Shown: positions 42,375 through 51,418, counted from the stretch's first letter. The stretch: DNA of 64,000 nt from Rhizobium sp. CFBP 8762 (GCF_014841565.1 NZ_JACYUD010000002.1:538628-602627), one strand, 5' to 3'. The notes: a model not told the origin generated them from the sequence alone. Translations and numbers: made by a program.

Positions 42375-42442
42375 CGCGACAGGACTGGGGTGGAGAACAC
42401 GGAACGGTGGATAACGCTGCCGAAAACAACAGGAAAAATATT

Positions 42443-43225
42443 ATGTCGATGGAATATCGCCTTCGTCGTACCTTGCCGAGCCATCGCGCGGCGATCATTA
42501 TGCCGGTTGATCACGGCCTGATTTTCGATCGTATCGAAGGCCTTGAAACGCCGTCTGCCCCATTCGCGGCATGGGCGGACAACGACGTCACCGGATTCAT
42601 GATGACCCCCGGTCAGGTCAAACAGACCGAATCGTTCTTTGCAGCCCACCCGCACCTGACGCGGGTTCTAACGATTGATACCTACAATGATTACCGTGAA
42701 CTTGATGGCGGCGGGTCGCATGACCTCATCACCTCTGTCGAGGAAGCGGTTCGCATGGGTGTCGATGCGGTTAAAATGCTGTTTCCCTGGAACATGTCGC
42801 GAGAAGAGCGCGTGAAAATGTGCGCCCGCGTGGGCCGTGTCGTCGCTTCTTGCGATCGCTGGGACATTCCGCTGGTTCTTGAACCCGTTATCATGGGAGC
42901 GCCGCGCACGCAGGAGGTCATTGAAGAGGAAGAGAAGGTTGCACGCATCGCCTACGACCTCGGTGCCCATATTATCAAGATCGCTTTCCCGGGCGAGGAG
43001 CGCACCAAGCGACTGGCGGACGAGCTGAAAGTGCCTTTGGTCATTGCCGGTGGTCCGCTGTCCGGCCCGCCATCGGAGACCGTGGACGCGGTTGCCCAGA
43101 CCCTGCGCGGCGGCGCACGCGGGGTTATTGTAGGCCGCAATATCTGGCAGCGTGATCGCCAGTCCGGGGTCGATACGCTGGCGCAGATTGCCAAGCTGAC
43201 ACGCAATGTAACGTTCAACGACTAA
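42443..43225 (+). CDS. Class I aldolase, LsrF/FbaB (DeoC) family
   Basis: 260 residues, TIM barrel. IIMPVDHGLIFDRIEGLE is the substrate-binding first strand of this family, VDAVKMLFPWNMSREE the middle barrel (Lys), VLEPVIMGAPR, then HIIKIAFPGEERTK with the expected Schiff-base Lys, and the phosphate-binding VIAGGPLSGPPSE and GARGVIVGRNIWQR. It probably cleaves a phosphorylated ketose or thiolyses an LsrF-like substrate. AGGA lies 8 nt before the ATG. It is transcribed away from the transporter operon under the shared operator, so it is likely the carbon-carbon cleaving step of the polyol pathway. Exact substrate unknown. Confidence 0.85.
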   Translation: MSMEYRLRRTLPSHRAAIIMPVDHGLIFDRIEGLETPSAPFAAWADNDVTGFMMTPGQVKQTESFFAAHPHLTRVLTIDTYNDYRELDGGGSHDLITSVEEAVRMGVDAVKMLFPWNMSREERVKMCARVGRVVASCDRWDIPLVLEPVIMGAPRTQEVIEEEEKVARIAYDLGAHIIKIAFPGEERTKRLADELKVPLVIAGGPLSGPPSETVDAVAQTLRGGARGVIVGRNIWQRDRQSGVDTLAQIAKLTRNVTFND

Positions 43226-43313
43226 ACCCAACCGGCGACATCGAAGCCGAAGCGGGCAGTTGAACAGAGAGGTGGATTGTTCGGCTGCCCGTTCACCACG
43301 AGGAGGAGATACC

Positions 43314-44249
43314 ATGAAAACGTTCGCACGACTTGCCGCATGTGTTGCACTGAGTATGCCCACGCTTGTTTGCGCCGCAGACAATCTAACGACAGCCGGA
43401 ATAACGGTCGGCACCCTCGGCAACCCCTTTTTCGTCCCGTTGATCAAAGGGGCAGAGGACGGATTAAAGGCAAAGAACGCAGATGTCCGTGTCACGGTCG
43501 TCGGTGCTGATTATGATTTGAACAAGCAGGCCTCGCAGATCGACAGTTTTATTGCCAGCGGCGCGCAGATCGTCATGCTAAACGCGGTCGACGCAGTTGC
43601 GGTCAAACCGTTCGTGGAAAAGGCGAAGGCGGCGGGTGCAATTGTGGCCGCGATGGACGTATCGGCAGCGGGCTCAAATCTCACCGTCATGACGAACAAT
43701 GTTCAGGCCGGAGAACTCGCCTGTACCGATCTGGCTGAACGCCTGAAGGGTAAGAGCGATGTGGTGATCATCAACGGGCCACCGGTCTCATCGATCATAG
43801 ACCGGGTCAAAGGCTGCAAGCAGGCTTTCGAAAAATATCCCGACATTAAAATTCTGTCTGACAATCAGGATGGCAAGGCATCACGCGAAGGCGGGCTGGC
43901 GGTCATGCAGGCCCTGCTGACACGGTTTGAAAAAATAGACGCCGTGTTTGGCGCAAACGACCCGACCGCCATCGGCGCCGATATCGCAGCCAAGCAACTT
44001 AATCGCTCAGAAATGATTATCTCGGCTGTAGATGGCAGTCCGGATATTGTTGCTTCACTGAAAAGCGGCACCAGCCTGATCGTTTCATCATCGTCCCAAG
44101 ACCCCTATGGAATGGCCAAGCAAGCGGCTGAAAAGGCCGTTGATCTTCTGAATGGCAAGCAGCCGGATCAAGAGATTACATTGCTAGACACCACGCTCGT
44201 GACAAAAAAGAATGTAGACCAGTACGTTGGATGGGACGCAGAGCGCTAA
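43314..44249 (+). CDS. Orphan CUT2 (RbsB-like) periplasmic binding protein
   Basis: 311 residues, Peripla_BP_4 family. The signal peptide MKTFARLAACVALSMPTLVCA ends near CAADN. Mature features: ITVGTLGNPFFVPLIKGAED, QIVMLNAVDAVAVKPFVEKA, VAAMDVSAAGSN, VVIINGPPVSSIIDRVKG, VFGANDPTAIGADIAAKQL. A very strong ribosome site (AGGAGGAGAT) precedes the ATG. It sits 88 nt downstream of the aldolase gene and is followed by a terminator, with no CUT2 permease or ATPase alongside, while the neighbouring importer is CUT1. It may serve a transporter encoded elsewhere or act as a ligand sensor. Confidence 0.88.
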   Translation: MKTFARLAACVALSMPTLVCAADNLTTAGITVGTLGNPFFVPLIKGAEDGLKAKNADVRVTVVGADYDLNKQASQIDSFIASGAQIVMLNAVDAVAVKPFVEKAKAAGAIVAAMDVSAAGSNLTVMTNNVQAGELACTDLAERLKGKSDVVIINGPPVSSIIDRVKGCKQAFEKYPDIKILSDNQDGKASREGGLAVMQALLTRFEKIDAVFGANDPTAIGADIAAKQLNRSEMIISAVDGSPDIVASLKSGTSLIVSSSSQDPYGMAKQAAEKAVDLLNGKQPDQEITLLDTTLVTKKNVDQYVGWDAER

Positions 44250-44355
44250 AGTCTCGTTCGCCCAGGTAAAAACGAGGGCTGACATGTTATCACCTGAAAG
44301 CAACAACGGATGGCACTGATAGACTCCGTCTGATTGAACAGAACTTTAATGTTTC

Positions 44356-44380
44356 AGGCGGCGCAAATGCCGCCTTTTTT
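44356..44380 (+). terminator. Rho-independent terminator after the orphan binding-protein gene
   Basis: AGGCGGC (44356-44362), loop GCAAAT, GCCGCCT (44369-44375), followed by a T-run to 44380. It ends the aldolase/binding-protein unit about 105 nt past the stop and also stands at the 3' side of the convergent small gene. Confidence 0.88.
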
Positions 44381-44396
44381 CATTCTCGATGTGACT

Positions 44397-44693
44397 TTAG
44401 CGATCGCCGGTTGTGACTGCATCGTCCATGCGAAAACCGAGTACAAAGGCGATGACCGTGTCCAGGGACATTTCACAGGGCTTGATTTCGACGCCGGACG
44501 TCAGTCGGTAGAGGTTGAAGCTGACGATATCCGTGCCGGACAGATCCTCTGCATACAGCCACATTCGTTTGTGGTCGGCTGAGCGCTTCACCGTCGCGCC
44601 CCACCGTTGTGCGTTGAAGACACCTTCACAGGTGCCATCCGGAAACGCGGCCAGCGCGCGGTCAAATGTCTGTGTGTTCACCATTGAAACCAT
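44397..44693 (-). CDS. Small hypothetical protein, 98 residues
   Basis: I do not recognise a named family. The reading frame has typical coding composition, ends just before the terminator and is divergent from the gene at 44753. The protein is soluble and mixed-charge with two Cys (DGTCEGVFNAQRWGATVKR, DHKRMWLYAEDLSGTDIVS, SGVEIKPCEMS), no signal peptide or membrane segment, and looks like a conserved small cytoplasmic protein. The start may be ATG 44693 or the ATG three codons later (44684, with GGGATGG upstream). Confidence 0.65.
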   Translation of the reverse strand: MVSMVNTQTFDRALAAFPDGTCEGVFNAQRWGATVKRSADHKRMWLYAEDLSGTDIVSFNLYRLTSGVEIKPCEMSLDTVIAFVLGFRMDDAVTTGDR

Positions 44694-44752
44694 CCCGTCT
44701 ATGATAGGTATGATGGCGATGTTTGAGAAGATGGGAAACAGGAATGATCGTT

Positions 44753-45520
44753 ATGAACCGCCGCTTCATCGCTATGGCAATCACGCTGAGCGCCGTGTTG
44801 CTCGGTCGCCAGACCGCTGCCGCGCAGAGCTGCGTGCCGGACGTGTTTGAGCAGACCAACTATGTTGTCTGTACGGCTGATCCGGTGAAGGCAGATCTTC
44901 GGCTGTTCTGGAAAGATGCCAACGACAAACCCTATCGCACCTTTTTCGCCGTTGCCGAGGCGGTCAAGGTTGAACAGAAGTCACTGACCTTTGCGATGAA
45001 TGCAGGCATGTACAAGCCGGATTTTTCACCCATTGGCCTCTATGTCGAAGGCGGTAAACAGCTCGTTTCCGCCGATACCAAAACCTTGAAAGGCAGCGCG
45101 GGCCAGATACCGAACTTCTACAAAAAGCCGAATGGTATTTTTTATCTTGGAAAAGATGGCGCTGGTATTCTGCCAACAGATGCATTTGCAAAAGCCGCAC
45201 CAGACGTGACATTCGCGACCCAGTCCGGTCCCATGCTTGTCATCCGCAACAGGCTTCATCCCGCCTTTATAGCGGGGTCGACCGATCGCACCTATCGCAG
45301 CGGCGTGGGTGTGTGTGCCGGGGGTCAGGTCCGTTTTGCCATCAGCCGTGACAAGGTGAATTTTCACACCTTTGCCCGCCTGTTCCGTGACCACCTGCAA
45401 TGCCCGAACGCGCTGTTCTTCGATGGCGGCAATGGTTCGGGCATCTTCAGCCCGAAGATGAACCTGAACGACATCTCCTGGCATGGCGGGTTTGGCCCCA
45501 TGATCGGGTTGATCGAATAA
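44753..45520 (+). CDS. Phosphodiester glycosidase (DUF2233/NAGPA) family secreted protein
   Basis: 255 residues. N-terminal signal peptide (MNRRFIAMAITLSAVLLG, cleavage near TAAAQS). Family motifs: FAMNAGMYKPDFSPIGLYVEGG, NFYKKPNGIFYLGKDG, FATQSGPMLVIRNRLHP, RSGVGVCAGGQVRFAIS, CPNALFFDGGNGSGIF (catalytic-domain Asp-Gly-Gly). It shares the fold of the NAGPA uncovering enzyme and of bacterial DUF2233 proteins acting in the envelope or on exopolysaccharide. Physiological substrate unknown. ATG 44753 is preferred (AGGA 9 nt upstream, signal peptide follows at once) over ATG 44744. Confidence 0.83.
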   Translation: MNRRFIAMAITLSAVLLGRQTAAAQSCVPDVFEQTNYVVCTADPVKADLRLFWKDANDKPYRTFFAVAEAVKVEQKSLTFAMNAGMYKPDFSPIGLYVEGGKQLVSADTKTLKGSAGQIPNFYKKPNGIFYLGKDGAGILPTDAFAKAAPDVTFATQSGPMLVIRNRLHPAFIAGSTDRTYRSGVGVCAGGQVRFAISRDKVNFHTFARLFRDHLQCPNALFFDGGNGSGIFSPKMNLNDISWHGGFGPMIGLIE

Positions 45521-45526
45521 GCGTCT

Positions 45527-46402
45527 TCATCGGGTGAGAAACAGCTTCAATTCCTTGCTCACCGTTTCGGGGTCCTCGCGCTGCGGGAAATGCCCGACAT
45601 TTTGCAGCAGGATGCGGCTGAACGGTCCGGAAAATTTCTCCGACACGTTCTGCGAAACCGCTGGCGGATTAACCCCGTCCTCTCGTCCCTGAAAATAGAG
45701 GACGGGAAGCGCCAGTGTCTTGGTGTCCTCTATGCGCGTTTCCAGCCACTGGCTGCGCGGGTCGGGCTCGGCCTCGTCCCACCGGGCCCGATAGCTGTGC
45801 AACGTGACTGGCACCCAATCGGGGTTTTCGAACGATTTTGCCACTGCATTGAACGTTGCCTCGTCAAACCAGCCGTCCGGGCTCCAGTTCGTCCAGTGGA
45901 TATGCGCAAATTCTTTCGGGTCATTTGCAACCGCTTCAGCACCGCGATCAGTCGCCATAAACCAGTGATACCACTGCAACTGCGCGTGCCAGAACGGGGA
46001 GGTTTTCGCCCCGCCGAGCCGCGGTGGACTGGCGAGAAGCGCCATGCGCTGCACCCGGTCCGGCCAGCCAACCGCCAGCGCTTCGGCAATGTTTGAACCC
46101 CAATCGTGACCCACGACCGAAAACCGGTCTATGCCGAGGCCATCCATCAGCGCTATCGCGTCCAGCGCCAGAATGCCGCTATTGGCCGTTCGGGGCGTCT
46201 CAGCATTGCGGAACACCGTCTGGCCAAAACCGCGCAAGGTGGGGATGATCAGACGGAGCGGCTCGCTCTGAAGTCGTTCTGCCACGTTGTCCCAAGTGGA
46301 TGCGTCGTCAGGCCAACCGTGGAGAAAAAGCACCGGATCCCCATCCGGCTTACCCATATCCTCGTATGCGATGCTCAGATCGTCAGTCTCCAGATGCGGC
46401 AT
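45527..46402 (-). CDS. Alpha/beta hydrolase, epoxide hydrolase-like
   Basis: 291 residues. Oxyanion motif FLHGWPDDASTWD, nucleophile elbow VVGHDWGSNIAEALA with Asp as nucleophile (GHDWG, characteristic of epoxide hydrolases and haloalkane dehalogenases), a helical cap domain, then YFQGREDGVNPPAVSQ (acid region) and the catalytic His in NVGHFPQREDPETVSKEL. Predicted cytoplasmic hydrolase of epoxides or similar small molecules. It lies just downstream of a GST gene on the same strand, so both may serve detoxification. Substrate not determinable. Confidence 0.85.
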   Translation of the reverse strand: MPHLETDDLSIAYEDMGKPDGDPVLFLHGWPDDASTWDNVAERLQSEPLRLIIPTLRGFGQTVFRNAETPRTANSGILALDAIALMDGLGIDRFSVVGHDWGSNIAEALAVGWPDRVQRMALLASPPRLGGAKTSPFWHAQLQWYHWFMATDRGAEAVANDPKEFAHIHWTNWSPDGWFDEATFNAVAKSFENPDWVPVTLHSYRARWDEAEPDPRSQWLETRIEDTKTLALPVLYFQGREDGVNPPAVSQNVSEKFSGPFSRILLQNVGHFPQREDPETVSKELKLFLTR

Positions 46403-46463
46403 GGCGTCTCTCCTTTTTTGGCAAGCCGAAACGAGCGGCCGTCAGCAGATGTTCCCGGCACCA

Positions 46464-47165
46464 TCAGCCGCCCGCAACGGCACGCAGCGATTTTTCAATT
46501 TCGCCACCACAAAAGGACCCGCCGTAGGCACGGTCCGATGCTTCCTTCAACGCGTGTAAAGCGGGTGTTTCCTGCAACCGTTTGCTTAAGCGTGCCGTGC
46601 GCGGCGCCACGTCTTCGAGCATTTTGCCGATTGATGGGAAATGGTCGCCGAGCGTCGACCAGAGCGTGCTGGTGACAATATCCGCAACCCCGGCCGTGTC
46701 TGTGCCAAGCAAGAACGCATCCTGGCCATGCGCGTTGTTATGCGTCAGCATCGCCTCCCACATCAGCATCCAGCGCTGCAATCGTGGCTGGAATGTCTCC
46801 CAGTTCTCCGGGGTCCACATTTCCCGCCCGCCATCCAGCGTCATTTCGTCGATTACGTCATTGGCGTCATTGACAACCTTTGCCGTCAGGGCGCGCAGGT
46901 CTTCTGCCTTCGGAATGAGATCGTGGCGCGCACCGAGATAAACGGCGATGGCTGGCATTTGTGATAGCGCAAAGCCCGTTGCGGTGTCGATCAGCACCGG
47001 CGGGCCCATGAAGGGCACCGGCTGCCGGTCAGGCTCCGCCTGCATCAGGTCCGTTATCGCGTCTGCGTCGAACTCCTCCCAGGTCTTGCCTGCGTAGGCG
47101 AGGATCGCACGTACGAACTGGCCACGAAACGGTACATTCCAGTAGTACAGCTTGTAATCAGACAT
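46464..47165 (-). CDS. Glutathione S-transferase family protein
   Basis: 233 residues. N-terminal thioredoxin-like domain (YKLYYWNVPFRGQFVRAIL, GPPVLIDTATGFALSQMPAIAVYLG, where the Gln/Ser before MPAI is the glutathione gamma-Glu binding position and the cis-Pro is in GPPVL) and a C-terminal helical domain (LQRWMLMWEAML, DTAGVADIVTSTLW). Length and layout match bacterial GSTs. Catalyses or binds glutathione conjugates in the cytoplasm. The start at 47165 gives the family N-terminus and follows GAAGGGAGAA; the longer open frame is not family-like. Followed by the epoxide-hydrolase-like gene 61 nt downstream. Confidence 0.87.
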   Translation of the reverse strand: MSDYKLYYWNVPFRGQFVRAILAYAGKTWEEFDADAITDLMQAEPDRQPVPFMGPPVLIDTATGFALSQMPAIAVYLGARHDLIPKAEDLRALTAKVVNDANDVIDEMTLDGGREMWTPENWETFQPRLQRWMLMWEAMLTHNNAHGQDAFLLGTDTAGVADIVTSTLWSTLGDHFPSIGKMLEDVAPRTARLSKRLQETPALHALKEASDRAYGGSFCGGEIEKSLRAVAGG

Positions 47166-47335
47166 TCCATTCTCCCTTCTATGGACCGGCGTCAACAACC
47201 GGATGTATGTCGATCGGGACAATGCGCAACCCAACCATGGATGTTGAGTGGCTTTCATGCCAAGATTTGCGGGGTGGACAAAACCCACCGATGGCTTAGG
47301 TCGCAGTGCAAAGCATGGGTGCTTTGGGAGAGCGA

Positions 47336-49717
47336 ATGTCGAAGCTGATGCGTTACTGGATCCTGATCGCATTCCTGATGATCGGGTTTTGCGGCGCATC
47401 GGCTGTGATGCTGGTGGAACTGCGGCGTGACAGTTGGACCAGTGCCAATGCCGGGGCACAAAACCTGCTTGCGGTTTTGTCTCAGGATATCGAAGGCAGC
47501 ATTCAGTCCTATGATCGTGTGCTGTCGGGTATCGTCACCCGATTGGAAAAGGCGGATCTGAACCGGTTTCCTGCCGACCTGCAGCAGTCGCTCCTGTTTG
47601 ATGGCACGCTCAACGAAACCTATTTTACCAGCGTTCTGGTGCTGGATGCATCCGGCAACGTCATCCGCGATGCCGGTGCACTTCCGCACCGCAGGGACAA
47701 CTTCGCCGACAGAGCCTATTTTCAGGCCCATGCGCAGGGCAACGCACCGGGGCTTTATATCAGCACGCCGTTCCAGCGCCGCCTGACCGGGGACGACGAT
47801 GTGCTGGGCTTGAGCAGGCGCATCAATGCGCCGGATGGCAGCTTTGCGGGTGTTGTGGTCGGAACCTTGAAACTCAGCTACTTCCGCGATCTGTTCGAAA
47901 AAACCCGGCTGAACCCGGAGGATTCCATCAATCTGTTTTCCGAGAGCGGCACGCTTGTCATGCGCATGCCCTACCTTGCAGACCAGATCGGGCGCGACCT
48001 TTCGAAGACAGACAATGTGCGGCGTTTCCAGTCCGAGTCTTCCGGGACATTTTCCGGTGTATCCGCCATTGACGGTATCACCCGCGTCTATAACTTCGTC
48101 CACGTCGGCTCGCTGCCGCTGATCATCAATGTGGCGCTGTCGCATTCCGAAATCTTTGCCACCTGGCGTACGCAGGCCGCACTTATCGGCAGTATTCTCG
48201 TTATCCTGTGTCTACTCACCGGCGTTCTGGCTGTCATGGTGCGGCGTGAGTTTGTGCGCACCGCGCGGGCTGAGACGGAAACGCGCAGAAGCGAGGCGCA
48301 GTACCGGCTGCTGGCCGATCACGCCACCGATGTGATCATCCGTCTCGATCAGGATCTCGTGCGCCGATACGTCTCGCCTGCATCAAGGGATATGCTGGGC
48401 ATGGACCCGGCCGATCTGGTGGACATGAGTGCTGCGAATATTATTCACCCGGACGATTGGCCAGTGGTGCAATCCATGGCTCAGGAAGCGCGCGCCTCCG
48501 GCCTGCCGGTGGAGGCGATCTACCGCCTGCGCCACCGGGATGGACACTATGTCTGGGTGGAAGGCAAATACCGGCATATTACGGATCATGACGGGTTTAT
48601 CGTCGTGCTGCGCGACATTTCCAAACGCAAGGTTGCGGAAACCAGACTGCAGGCCGCGAGTGCCGAACTGGCCCGCCGGGCCAACACCGATGGACTGACA
48701 GGGCTGGCCAACCGGCGCCGTTTCGATGAAGCGCTGGAAACCGCGAGCAACGACGCAGCGGCTTCGGGCAAATCGCTCTCCCTGTTGCTGATCGATGTCG
48801 ACAGGTTCAAGCGTTTCAATGACACCTATGGCCATCAGGCGGGCGATGATTGTCTGCGCCGCGTTGCCCAAGCGATTGAAAGCAGTGCCCGCCCCACGGA
48901 CCTGTGCGCCCGCTATGGCGGCGAGGAAATCGCCGTGATCCTGCCCGGTGCCTCACAAAGCGACGCGCAGCGGGTTGGCGAGCGCGTCCGTGACGCGGTC
49001 GAGGGGCTGAACATTGTCCACGCGGGCAATGAGCGCGGGCGAGTGACGATCAGCGTCGGCTGTTCGACTGTGCCACCGTCAAGTCCGATCGACCCGGCCA
49101 AGCTGATTCAGGAGGCCGACCGCGTGCTGTATGAGGCAAAACGGACGGGCCGCAACAAGGTTCTGTCAGCAACCTCGCCCGAGCTATCGCAGACAACCCC
49201 GCCGGAGTTCGACGAAACGGCCCGGCTGAACGTGGTTGACCTGTACCAAAAGAAACAAAAGGACCACGCCCAACTCGATCTGGTTGCCCGCAGCGCGGCC
49301 AAGCTTCTGGATAGCCCCATCGGATTCATTACTCTAGTGGGAGAACATGATTTGACGCTGATTGGGCGCCATGGCATCGAGACGGAGACCGTGCCCCGGG
49401 ATATTGCCTTTTGCAGCCACACCATCACCGGCACGGAAACCATGATTGTGGCCGACCTGCAAGACGACCCGCGCTTTCGGGATAACCCTTTGGTCACACC
49501 CTCCGATGGCCTGCGCTTTTACGCCGGCGCACCGCTGGTCGACCCCGACAGCGGAGAGACCGTCGGCACTCTCTGCGTCGCCGACACCAAACCACACGAG
49601 GGCGCGAGTGACGAGAAGCGCCAGATCCTGAGCGATCTGTCCGAGTTGGTCATGAAAGATCTTAGCGCGAGCACCGAACCAGTTCAGCCACAGACGGATC
49701 GTAAACATAGTCGGTGA
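47336..49717 (+). CDS. Membrane diguanylate cyclase, dCACHE-PAS-GGDEF-GAF
   Basis: 793 residues. TM1 near residues 7-27; a periplasmic dCACHE/PDC sensor (AGAQNLLAVLSQDIEGSIQ to about 270, with YFTSVLVLDASGNVI and DRAYFQAHAQG); TM2 (LIGSILVILCLLTGVLAVMV); PAS (residues about 325-440); GGDEF (GLTGLANRRRFDEAL, LLLIDVDRFKRFNDTYGHQAGD, active site RYGGEEIAVILPG). An inhibitory I-site, RPTD, lies five residues before GGEE. A GAF domain follows (IGFITLVGEHDLTLIGRHG, IAFCSHTITG, FYAGAPLVDPDSGETVGTLCV). It makes cyclic di-GMP from GTP in response to a periplasmic ligand. A C-terminal GAF after GGDEF is an unusual order. GGGAG precedes the ATG. Confidence 0.92.
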   Translation: MSKLMRYWILIAFLMIGFCGASAVMLVELRRDSWTSANAGAQNLLAVLSQDIEGSIQSYDRVLSGIVTRLEKADLNRFPADLQQSLLFDGTLNETYFTSVLVLDASGNVIRDAGALPHRRDNFADRAYFQAHAQGNAPGLYISTPFQRRLTGDDDVLGLSRRINAPDGSFAGVVVGTLKLSYFRDLFEKTRLNPEDSINLFSESGTLVMRMPYLADQIGRDLSKTDNVRRFQSESSGTFSGVSAIDGITRVYNFVHVGSLPLIINVALSHSEIFATWRTQAALIGSILVILCLLTGVLAVMVRREFVRTARAETETRRSEAQYRLLADHATDVIIRLDQDLVRRYVSPASRDMLGMDPADLVDMSAANIIHPDDWPVVQSMAQEARASGLPVEAIYRLRHRDGHYVWVEGKYRHITDHDGFIVVLRDISKRKVAETRLQAASAELARRANTDGLTGLANRRRFDEALETASNDAAASGKSLSLLLIDVDRFKRFNDTYGHQAGDDCLRRVAQAIESSARPTDLCARYGGEEIAVILPGASQSDAQRVGERVRDAVEGLNIVHAGNERGRVTISVGCSTVPPSSPIDPAKLIQEADRVLYEAKRTGRNKVLSATSPELSQTTPPEFDETARLNVVDLYQKKQKDHAQLDLVARSAAKLLDSPIGFITLVGEHDLTLIGRHGIETETVPRDIAFCSHTITGTETMIVADLQDDPRFRDNPLVTPSDGLRFYAGAPLVDPDSGETVGTLCVADTKPHEGASDEKRQILSDLSELVMKDLSASTEPVQPQTDRKHSR

Positions 49718-49812
49718 TGGTGTTGTCCCTGATCTTGATATCGAGCCGCGTGTGCGAGAGAAGACACTGCCTGCTTTGGGTCAGGACTTTTCTAAGTGCG
49801 TCATGCAATCTC

Positions 49813-51222
49813 TTAATCGCTTATTGCATCCGCAACCGTTTGGGCCACCAGCACGGCATGTTCGCTGACCTGCGGTAGCCCCATCAGCTCGCCGAAATAT
49901 CCTCGCGCCAGCGGTCCGGCGATCAGCAGGCTTTTGTCCGGCTCGCCCTTTGTATCCAGCGCCTGCGAGCGTGCGTTGCACGCAAGGCCAAGGCCTGTGG
50001 GGTCCAGATGCACATGGCCGTCCGCTGCCAGTTGGCGCAGCCAGCCGGACTGGCCGAAAATCTGACCGTGGGCCGGACCCGTGGTTACCACCACCGCATC
50101 AAACGCCAGTTCCTGCACCGGCGCACCCCTGCCCGCCAGTGTTACCAAAATGGTTTCGCCGGACGTGCGCACCGCGCCAATACCGGCGCGCTCCACCTGC
50201 AGCCGACCCTCGGCAAGCGCCGTGTTGATCACGTCTTCCACCTGTGGCGCGATGCGAAACCGGTGCACATCCCAGTACGGTCGCAGGTGGCGCACCACCT
50301 GTCGGCGCTCGTGTACGGGCAGATGGCTCCAGATCTCTTGCCCGCCTATGCGCACCTGATCGATGACGGCGTGCCATGTCAGCCCTGACTTTCCCGCGTC
50401 GCGGATCGCTGCGCGGATGCGCACCAGCAGTTCCAGCGCCGTCTTTGCGGGCGTGTTGAGAAAGTCGCCAAACGGCTCCTGCGTCAACGGGGCGTGGCCG
50501 CGCGACCTTAAACCCCGGCGCGAAACGGAGACAAGACTGCCCGTATGCCCCCGGCGCGTGAGCGAGGCAATGACATCGGCGGACGTCAATCCGTTGCCCA
50601 CGATCAGAACACGGTCCTGCGGGCGGATGACATCAAGGCACCCCGGCGCCAGCGGATCAGCGATAAAACGCGGATGCTGCGCCAACACCTGTGCCAGCCG
50701 AAGCGGCGCAGAGGGTGCGGGATGCGTCGTTGCGATGACCACGACATCGGCAATGACGGTTTCGCCATTACTGGCTGTCACCTCCCACGGGCCTCCGATT
50801 TTGGTCACGCTGCGGACTTCGGTGCGGGCGTGGCGCACAGCGCCGCTTTGCAGCAGGGGCGATAGCTGGTCATGCACATAGGCGCCGAACACACCACGGC
50901 GCGGATACACATCGCCATTGGGGCGGGCCGCATCGGGGTCGTCAGCCACCACCGCCTGCTGTTCCACCCAGCGTGCAAAGTGGTCAGGGTCGTCGGGCAA
51001 CAGGCTCATGCGGGTTGCGGGCACATTGATGCGGTGTGACGGGTCTGCCGTATCATAGGCCAGCCCTTTGCCAATGCTTTCGCGCGGTTCAAACACGGTA
51101 ATATCAGTGTGCTCCCGCCCTCCCAGCGCCAGATGATAGGCCACCGCGGCACCGCTGAAGCCGCCGCCAAGGATTGCAACTGTCTGGGACACGGGTTTGG
51201 TCTGCACGAGAGAATTTGTCAC
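49813..51222 (-). CDS. FAD/NAD(P)-binding flavoprotein (NAD_binding_9 type), copy 1
   Basis: 469 residues from the chosen start. N-terminal FAD-binding Rossmann motif VAILGGGFSGAAVAYHLAL, then RINVPATRMSLLPDDPDHFARW (family hallmark), DVVVIATTHPAP, the second dinucleotide site VLIVGNGLTSADVIASL, and RGYFGELMGLPQVSEHAV at the end. It resembles the uncharacterised YdhS-like/HydN-neighbour flavoproteins. Substrate unknown. It is paralogous to the gene at 56053-57429. The GTG start at 51222 is chosen by alignment of the Rossmann motif; the frame is open further upstream but there overlaps the divergent Rrf2 gene. Divergence from that Rrf2 regulator suggests redox or Fe-S/sulfur-linked control. 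Confidence 0.82.
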   Translation of the reverse strand: MTNSLVQTKPVSQTVAILGGGFSGAAVAYHLALGGREHTDITVFEPRESIGKGLAYDTADPSHRINVPATRMSLLPDDPDHFARWVEQQAVVADDPDAARPNGDVYPRRGVFGAYVHDQLSPLLQSGAVRHARTEVRSVTKIGGPWEVTASNGETVIADVVVIATTHPAPSAPLRLAQVLAQHPRFIADPLAPGCLDVIRPQDRVLIVGNGLTSADVIASLTRRGHTGSLVSVSRRGLRSRGHAPLTQEPFGDFLNTPAKTALELLVRIRAAIRDAGKSGLTWHAVIDQVRIGGQEIWSHLPVHERRQVVRHLRPYWDVHRFRIAPQVEDVINTALAEGRLQVERAGIGAVRTSGETILVTLAGRGAPVQELAFDAVVVTTGPAHGQIFGQSGWLRQLAADGHVHLDPTGLGLACNARSQALDTKGEPDKSLLIAGPLARGYFGELMGLPQVSEHAVLVAQTVADAISD

Positions 51223-51418
51223 GGATACGCCATCTGCCAGGAATCGATTTGCCACTGTAGTCCGGGACGCCGTCCGTTGGGCAAGAGATAATTCTATAGT
51301 TTCACTGGAGAAAGAAACTTCCTTCCGCCAGAGTTCACGTCTATTGTTGCATTGAATTGCAAGCCGCTGTCCGATATCGGTGGGCCGTCCTTTGACACTG
51401 ACGGGATTTCTTGCACAC

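Noticed and set aside
49718-49812. Possible gene remnant between the diguanylate cyclase and the flavoprotein
   Set aside because: About 95 bp without a frame, repeat or hairpin that I could support.
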